From Nitrospirota bacterium (GTDB lineage: Bacteria; Nitrospirota; Nitrospiria; Nitrospirales; Nitrospiraceae), in the NCBI GenBank assembly GCA_004296865.1, contig SCVQ01000169.1, positions 1-9,967 of the forward strand: a stretch of 9,967 bases of DNA. The letters run 5' to 3'. Every line of letters starts with the position of its first letter. Positions within the stretch are counted from its first letter, which is position 1. Shown in pieces: positions 6,120 to 9,967 of this stretch. The notes beneath the pieces were generated by a model. The model was not told the origin of the DNA and did not search any database. It worked only from the letters and a program-made list of their open reading frames with translations. Made by a program: the position numbers and the translations under genes.

Positions 6120-7163
6120 ATGTTCCCCACGCGCGGCTATGCCACCCAAGGCCCCTCCTCGAAACTCGAACCGTTCACCTTTGAGCGGCGCGAGCCGGGC
6201 CCCCACGATGTGCTCATCGACATTGCCTACTGCGGCATCTGTCACTCCGACATCCATCAGGCACGAGACGAATGGGGAGGCGCCATCTTCCCCATGGTGC
6301 CAGGACATGAAATTGTCGGACGCGTGGCCCGCGTCGGCCCCCAGGTGCACCGATTCAAAGTCGGCGACCCGGCCGGCGTCGGCTGTTTCGTGGATTCCTG
6401 CCGGACGTGCGAGAGTTGCCGCGCAGGCGAGGAACAATACTGCGAAGACCATACGGCCTTCACATACAATTGCATGGAGATGGACAAGAGGACCCCGACC
6501 TACGGCGGCTACTCCTCGCAGATCGTAGTGGACGAGCGGTACACCTTCAAGATTGCTCCCAAGCTACCGCTGGCCAATGTCGCCCCTCTGCTCTGTGCCG
6601 GCATCACCACCTACTCGCCGCTCCGGCAATTCAAAGTGGGACCCGGTCAGCGGATTGCGGTCGTCGGCTTAGGCGGGCTGGGACACATGGGCGTCAAGCT
6701 GGCGGCCTCCATGGGGGCGGAAGTCACCGTCCTCAGCACCTCCCGCTCGAAGGAACAGGACGCGCACCGCCTAGGCGCGCAGCACTTTGTCGCCACGAAC
6801 GAACCGGGGGCCCTCGACGCCCTCGCCAATCGTTTTCATGTCGTCCTCGACACCGTCTCCGCGAGCCACGATCTGAATGCCTATCTCAACCTCCTCCGCC
6901 TGGACGGCGTCTTGGCGCTCGTGGGGGTGCCACCCCAACCGATCCCCGTCCAGGCCTTCTCGCTCATCATGAAGCGACGCATCCTGGCGGGCTCGCTCAT
7001 CGGCGGCATCCGCCAGACGCAGGAGATGTTGGATTACTGCGCGGACAAGAACATCACCGCCGATGTCGAGGTGATCCCCATTCAGCAGGTCGAAGCAGCC
7101 TACGAGCGGACACTCAAAAGCGACGTGCGCTATCGCTTTGTCATCGACATGAAAACACTGTGA
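6120..7163 (+). CDS. yahK: Zinc-dependent NADP-type alcohol dehydrogenase / aldehyde reductase, YahK family
   Basis: This 347-residue cytoplasmic enzyme of the MDR superfamily interconverts alcohols and aldehydes. Catalytic zinc ligands are Cys38 (in CGICHSD), His63 (in PGHE) and Cys159 (in LLCAGITTYSPL). The structural zinc site is C94, C97, C100 and C108. The Rossmann motif VVGLGGLGHMG spans 181-191. The strand after it ends in STSRSK (206-211); Ser and Arg there rather than an acidic residue suggest NADP(H). Segments such as IMKRRILAGSLIGGI and YRFVID match E. coli YahK throughout, and the length matches (about 349). The start at 6120 fits the family N-terminus and has GAGG five bases upstream; the frame extends to 6033 but that part has no family support. 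It probably reduces a broad range of aldehydes, a detoxification role by family analogy. Confidence 0.93.
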   Translation: MFPTRGYATQGPSSKLEPFTFERREPGPHDVLIDIAYCGICHSDIHQARDEWGGAIFPMVPGHEIVGRVARVGPQVHRFKVGDPAGVGCFVDSCRTCESCRAGEEQYCEDHTAFTYNCMEMDKRTPTYGGYSSQIVVDERYTFKIAPKLPLANVAPLLCAGITTYSPLRQFKVGPGQRIAVVGLGGLGHMGVKLAASMGAEVTVLSTSRSKEQDAHRLGAQHFVATNEPGALDALANRFHVVLDTVSASHDLNAYLNLLRLDGVLALVGVPPQPIPVQAFSLIMKRRILAGSLIGGIRQTQEMLDYCADKNITADVEVIPIQQVEAAYERTLKSDVRYRFVIDMKTL

Positions 7164-7250
7164 CGAGCCGGCCGCGCGCCGCGTGAGGTTCGCGTCACGT
7201 CAATCCGCAACACAGGCGCAACCTGGCCGGTACACCTGGAGTCCCGCAGT

Positions 7251-7271
7251 CCCGAAACCGACGGTTTCGGG
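7251..7271. terminator. Hairpin between convergent yahK-like and hsdM genes
   Basis: CCCGAAACCG (7251-7260) and CGGTTTCGGG (7262-7271) are perfectly complementary around a single base, giving an effective 8-bp stem with a 5-base loop. It lies between two convergent genes, five bases beyond the hsdM stop codon. No long T-tract follows in either direction, so it may be a weak or bidirectional terminator. Confidence 0.5.
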
Positions 7272-7275
7272 TTCA

Positions 7276-8808
7276 TCAGGTCACCTTGTCTGAGGGTTCA
7301 CCGCCAAGGTCGGTGGTGATCAGGCGGAATTGTTCGAGGGCGGCTTCGAGGTCGTCCACGATCTCTTGGGCAATGATGTCAGGATCGGGAAGATTGGCGG
7401 AGTCTTCGAGGGAGTCGTCTTTGAGCCAGAAGATATCGAGGCTGGCTTTGTCGCGGGCCACTAACTCGTCGTAGTCGTAGGCACGCCAACGGCCATCGGG
7501 TTGTTTCTCAGACCACGTCGCTTTGCGGGTGTGGCGGTTGCCTCCGGCCCGCTTGTCGGGCCGGTCGAGATTGCCGTTGTAGCATGTCACGAACTCGTCG
7601 AGGTCTTCGCGCTTGAGCGGATCGGTCTTGAGTGTGAAGTGCTTGTTGGTACGAAGGTCGTATATCCAGAGCTTTTTGGTCCAGGGGGTCTCGCTCGCGG
7701 GCTTCTTGTCGAAGAAGAGCACGTTAGCCTTCACGCCCTGGGCATAGAATAGGCCCGTCGGCAGACGCAGAAGCGTGTGCACGTCGCACTCGTGCAAAAG
7801 CTTGCGCCGGACGGTTTCTCCCGCCCCACCTTCGAAAAGGACGTTGTCCGGCACCACGACCGCGGCGCGGCCATTTTGCTTCAGCAACGTTTTGACGTGC
7901 TGCACGAAGTTGAGTTGCTTGTTGGAGGTCGTCGCCCAGAAGTCGTCACGTTCGACGATGTCCCGTTCTTTAGAGACTTGGCCCTCTTCGCCGACGATGG
8001 TCGTACTGCTCTTTTTCCCGAACGGCGGATTGGTCATCACGATGTTGAACCGATCGCCAGGATCAGCGGCCAAGGAATCGACTCCTGCCATGATCGGGAG
8101 TTCTTTGTTGCTCCCGATCCCGTGGAGCATCAGGTTCATCGCGCAGAGCCTGGCCGTGCTCTGGACCAATTCCCATCCCTTGAACGTACCTTGCCTAAGA
8201 GTGACCTTTTCGTCCTTCGTCAGGTTGGGATTGTGCTTCACCAGGTAGTCATGCGCGGCCAGGAAAAACCCGCCGGTCCCGCAGGCCGGGTCGCAGATCG
8301 TCTCGCTGGGCTTCGGAGCGATAGCCTCAACCATCGCGGCAATCAGCGGCCTGGGGGTGAAGTACTGGCCTGCGCCGGACTTGGTATCCTGCGCATTTTT
8401 CTCCAGTAGGCCCTCATAGGCATCCCCTTTCACATCGGCGCTCATCGTGGACCAGTCCTCTTTGTCGATCAGATCCACAATCAGCCGCCGCAGCTTCACC
8501 GGGTCCTGAAACTTATTCTGGGCCTTCGTGAAGATCAGGCCGAGCATGCCCTTCCCTTTGCCGAGCTCTTCCAGGAGATGACGGTAGTGATCGAAGAGGT
8601 CGTCGCCGTCCTTCTTGAGGAGGCTTAGCCAACTGTACTTGTCGGGAATCGGGCTGGTCTGGTTGTACGGCGGCTTCGTCCGCTCGTCGGCCATCTTGAG
8701 GAACAGCAAATACGTCAACTGCTCGACGTAGTCGCCGTAGCTCATCCCGTCATCGCGAAGGACGTTGCAGTAGTTCCAGAGCTTTTGGACAATGGCTGAG
8801 GGACTCAT
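7276..8808 (-). CDS. hsdM: Type I restriction-modification N6-adenine methyltransferase subunit (HsdM)
   Basis: This complete 510-residue protein is the modification subunit of a type I system, which methylates adenine using S-adenosylmethionine. The N-terminal helical domain starts with AIVQKLWNYCNVLRDDGMSY (5-24), typical of the family. QYFTPRPL (148-155) precedes the methyltransferase core; motif I, binding SAM, is DPACGTGGF (173-181) and the catalytic motif IV is NPPFG (260-264). The long C-terminal part, ending in EQFRLITTDLGG, is also typical, so the gene is intact. The start at 8808 is chosen by family fit, as no clear Shine-Dalgarno is visible. HsdM normally needs an HsdS specificity subunit, encoded next door together with hsdR. 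Neither is present here: downstream is a hairpin and a metabolic gene, and upstream are small unrelated genes. Confidence 0.95.
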   Translation of the reverse strand: MSPSAIVQKLWNYCNVLRDDGMSYGDYVEQLTYLLFLKMADERTKPPYNQTSPIPDKYSWLSLLKKDGDDLFDHYRHLLEELGKGKGMLGLIFTKAQNKFQDPVKLRRLIVDLIDKEDWSTMSADVKGDAYEGLLEKNAQDTKSGAGQYFTPRPLIAAMVEAIAPKPSETICDPACGTGGFFLAAHDYLVKHNPNLTKDEKVTLRQGTFKGWELVQSTARLCAMNLMLHGIGSNKELPIMAGVDSLAADPGDRFNIVMTNPPFGKKSSTTIVGEEGQVSKERDIVERDDFWATTSNKQLNFVQHVKTLLKQNGRAAVVVPDNVLFEGGAGETVRRKLLHECDVHTLLRLPTGLFYAQGVKANVLFFDKKPASETPWTKKLWIYDLRTNKHFTLKTDPLKREDLDEFVTCYNGNLDRPDKRAGGNRHTRKATWSEKQPDGRWRAYDYDELVARDKASLDIFWLKDDSLEDSANLPDPDIIAQEIVDDLEAALEQFRLITTDLGGEPSDKVT

Positions 8809-8852
8809 AGAGTGATGGCTCGGAAAGCGCTCATCGGTTATAGTGAAGATCC

Positions 8853-9062
8853 ATGCGGCCAGAGATGAAGAAGCAGAAACCCCTCATTATTGAAACCAAT
8901 CCCTATCTAAAAAATCCCAAGAAGTGCCGGACAGCCTTGATCCTCAGCGTCGCAAGCTCAACCTCAATCGAGACGGGCGCGTCCGTGGAATCCATCGTCA
9001 GAACACTCACTGGTAAAGGAAGGAAGAAGCAGGCCAAGAAACCACGAGGGGCCACGACCTGA
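8853..9062 (+). CDS. Small basic hypothetical protein
   Basis: This 69-residue frame is not recognised with certainty. It has a plausible protein-like sequence: a segment IETNPYLKNPKKCRTALI (13-30), then SVASSTSIETGASVESIVRT (32-51), and a Lys/Arg-rich tail (54-66). The NPYLK-(D/N)P followed by an SSTSIE pattern vaguely recalls short segments seen at the N-terminus of Fic-type and other toxin-associated proteins, but there is no catalytic motif. A second ATG at 8865 (MKKQKP) is an equally good start; neither has a strong Shine-Dalgarno. A TATAGT -10-like element at 8839-8844 would give a very short leader. It is divergent from hsdM (44 bases apart) and convergent with the DUF4926 gene. Confidence 0.5.
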   Translation: MRPEMKKQKPLIIETNPYLKNPKKCRTALILSVASSTSIETGASVESIVRTLTGKGRKKQAKKPRGATT

Positions 9063-9108
9063 TCCAGCAAGGCATGACACGCACGAGGAGCATTCAAGAA
9101 GGGCACTG

Positions 9109-9345
9109 CTACGATGCCGAGCCGGCCAGTTCGCGCGCATGGGCAATCTCACGCTTGTGAGCCGGACGAACCTGAGCGGCCAACAGCGTCACAACGGCCA
9201 CCGTCTCGCCATCCAACGTCGTAAATTCGACCTCGTAGCCTTCGCCACCCCGATGAATCAATACCACCGCCCCAATGTCTCCTCGCCTGAGGCCGTGCTT
9301 GGGAAGGTCGCATTCCAGAATAACGTCGTCCAACTCCTGAATCAT
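9109..9345 (-). CDS. DUF4926 family protein
   Basis: This 78-residue protein matches the DUF4926 pattern: an opening ELDDVILECDLPKHGLRRGD (4-23), then IGAVVLIHRGGEGYEVEF (24-41) and a Gly-Glu-Thr turn leading to VAVVTLLAAQVRP (49-61). The G-L-x-x-G-D-x-G-x-V-V core with following short strands suggests a small SH3-like barrel. The biochemical role of the family is unknown; members commonly sit among small accessory or toxin-antitoxin-type genes. The start is fixed by AAGGGAG (9352-9358) six bases upstream. The gene follows the zinc-finger gene by 26 bases and is likely its operon partner. A second, broken member of the family lies upstream at 9625-9824. Confidence 0.8.
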   Translation of the reverse strand: MIQELDDVILECDLPKHGLRRGDIGAVVLIHRGGEGYEVEFTTLDGETVAVVTLLAAQVRPAHKREIAHARELAGSAS

Positions 9346-9371
9346 AAGACGCTCCCTTGCCTCACAGCCCT

Positions 9372-9575
9372 TTATGACTTTGATGCCGATGGGCCGGCCA
9401 AGGCTTTCTGAATCAGCTCGACCTTTCGAGACTCAAAGTAGGGCTCGCCGCACTGGGTACAGACCCAGGCCGGCACGGCATCCCAGGACACGTGATAGCC
9501 TTTCCGGTCCAGACTAAAGGGAACTGTCCCTCGGACCATTCGACCTTTGCAATGAATACATTCCATGATGGGCAT
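9372..9575 (-). CDS. YgiT/MqsA-type zinc-finger protein (antitoxin-like)
   Basis: This 67-residue protein has two CxxC pairs: CIHC (C6, C9) and CTQC (C39, C42), the zinc-binding arrangement of the YgiT-type domain found in MqsA antitoxin N-termini. Between them is RGTVPFSLDRKGYHVSWDAV (14-33), and after them EPYFESRKVELIQKALAG, typical of the family. The DNA-binding helix-turn-helix of full-length MqsA (about 130 residues) is absent, as in the many short members of this family. The start is either ATG 9575 or ATG 9566 (MECIHC); neither has a clear Shine-Dalgarno. The usual partner of short members is a small DUF4258 toxin upstream; here that slot holds a frameshifted DUF4926 gene instead. An antitoxin role is therefore only a suggestion. 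Confidence 0.75.
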   Translation of the reverse strand: MPIMECIHCKGRMVRGTVPFSLDRKGYHVSWDAVPAWVCTQCGEPYFESRKVELIQKALAGPSASKS

Positions 9576-9590
9576 ACGCTTCTGAGGCGT
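9576..9590. promoter_or_regulatory. Short imperfect dyad at the zinc-finger gene start
   Basis: ACGCTTCTGAGGCGT abuts the zinc-finger start codon; five of six bases in each arm pair. Its position overlaps the place where a Shine-Dalgarno would be. It could be an autoregulatory site or a translation-blocking hairpin. The symmetry is weak enough to be chance. Confidence 0.2.
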
Positions 9591-9624
9591 GACCGAGTTC
9601 GTATCCCAATTCTCGTCACGCCGG

Positions 9625-9824
9625 CTAGTAGTGCAGGACTAATAATTGGTTGGTTCTTAACGGGAGCATGGCGTACGTTCGGCCGTCATTATCCACAAAC
9701 TCCACCTCAAAGACTCCCGCACCCAACACTTCCACGACGGTCCCCACTTGCCCGCGCAGCAAGCCGCGATCAGGGATATCCTCGGTCAGCGCACCACATC
9801 TGATAACCGAATCTGAGCGTTCAT
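9625..9824 (-). pseudogene. Frameshifted DUF4926 family gene
   Basis: The main body reads ALTEDIPDRGLLRGQVGTVV, then EVLGAGVFEVEFVDNDGRTY and AMLPLRTNQLLVLHY, a classic DUF4926 sequence, but the frame it lies in has no sensible start. An ATG at 9824 in the neighbouring frame gives MNAQIRLSDVV and then hits TGA at 9786-9788. Family members typically read DVV-ALTEDIP without a break, so loss of one base near 9792 (GTGGTG-CGCTG where GTGGTGGCGCTG is expected) explains both frames. Restored, the protein would be 66 residues, the usual family size. The frame extension to 9951 has no family support. It lies 29 bases after the partial gene upstream and 49 bases before the zinc-finger gene. A sequencing error is the alternative explanation. 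Confidence 0.7.
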
Positions 9825-9853
9825 GGGTCGAGTTCCGGCAAGAATGAAGCTGC

Positions 9854-9967
9854 TCAGGCAATCGGCAGTTTGACCTCGGTCCGTTCGCCGGTCGCCTCAT
9901 TCTGGAGCACGAGCTGTCCTGCATCTTCCCGAGCAAACTGAACGTTGGCATTGAGCAGTTCGATCCC
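9854..9967 (-). CDS. C-terminal fragment of an unidentified protein
   Basis: The minus-strand frame is open from the window edge to TGA at 9854-9856, giving 37 residues: GIELLNANVQFAREDAGQLV followed by LQNEATGERTEVKLPIA. The alternating hydrophobic and polar pattern suggests beta-strands, but I do not recognise the family. The codon pattern and the 29-base spacing to the ATG at 9824 suggest it is the upstream gene of the same small operon. In comparable clusters the gene before DUF4926 is often another small accessory protein, but this fragment is too short to say. Confidence 0.45.
   Translation of the reverse strand, partial: GIELLNANVQFAREDAGQLVLQNEATGERTEVKLPIA

Noticed and set aside
5880..6452. 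Upstream extension of the small coiled-coil lipoprotein frame
   Set aside because: It overlaps the reductase gene and its spacer, would bury the lipoprotein signal in mid-protein, and bypasses the strong Shine-Dalgarno and promoter at 5883-5959.
9786..9800. Programmed -1 ribosomal frameshift in the DUF4926 gene
   Set aside because: The junction GAT GTG GTG CGC has no slippery heptamer and I see no stimulating stem directly after it; a simple base loss is more likely.
9825..9951. N-terminal extension of the second DUF4926 frame
   Set aside because: It overlaps the end of the upstream partial gene and has no family-like sequence; the frameshift explanation with ATG 9824 fits the family better.
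1..9967. CRISPR arrays, insertion sequences, rRNA or tRNA genes
   Set aside because: I found no regularly spaced repeats, transposase motifs, terminal inverted repeats or conserved RNA gene segments on either strand.

Overview
The window is GC-rich and bacterial. Its character is Gram-negative: several lipoprotein signal peptides and the C-terminal end of a probable outer-membrane beta-barrel. The gene content and protein style are consistent with Nitrospira (Nitrospirota) or a similar environmental diderm. That assignment is inference from general resemblance; no rRNA or other marker gene is present.

Layout. Bases 1-236 hold the end of a beta-barrel protein. Bases 297-1160 encode a SHOCT-tailed lipoprotein. 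A 458-base spacer follows; it has no confident gene but contains a candidate 22-residue membrane peptide with a perfect ribosome binding site. Bases 1619-2272 (minus) encode a second lipoprotein of CsgG/LpoB-like appearance. Bases 2421-3191 (minus) encode a transcription factor with a cysteine-rich MetOD1-like sensor half and a LuxR-type HTH. It is divergent from a single-domain globin (3395-3793), and the spacer between them carries a 17-bp dyad.

Bases 3815-5879 (minus) form a two-gene operon with a strong sigma70-type promoter: a small coiled-coil lipoprotein, then a histidine acid phosphatase (AppA/phytase-like). The phosphatase carries a related lipidated coiled coil at its own N-terminus, so it looks like a membrane-tethered phosphatase made by domain fusion. 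Divergent from this operon is a zinc NADP-type alcohol/aldehyde reductase of the YahK family (6120-7163). It ends at a hairpin shared with the convergent gene downstream.

Bases 7276-9967 look like accessory DNA. They contain a complete type I methyltransferase subunit (hsdM) with no hsdS or hsdR beside it, a small unknown ORF, and a minus-strand cluster of small genes: an unidentified partial gene, a frameshifted DUF4926 gene, a YgiT/MqsA-type zinc-finger protein and an intact DUF4926 gene. The cluster resembles a decayed toxin-antitoxin-type cassette. The observations most worth following are the tethered phosphatase, the MetOD1-LuxR/globin pair, the orphan hsdM and the decaying DUF4926 cassette.
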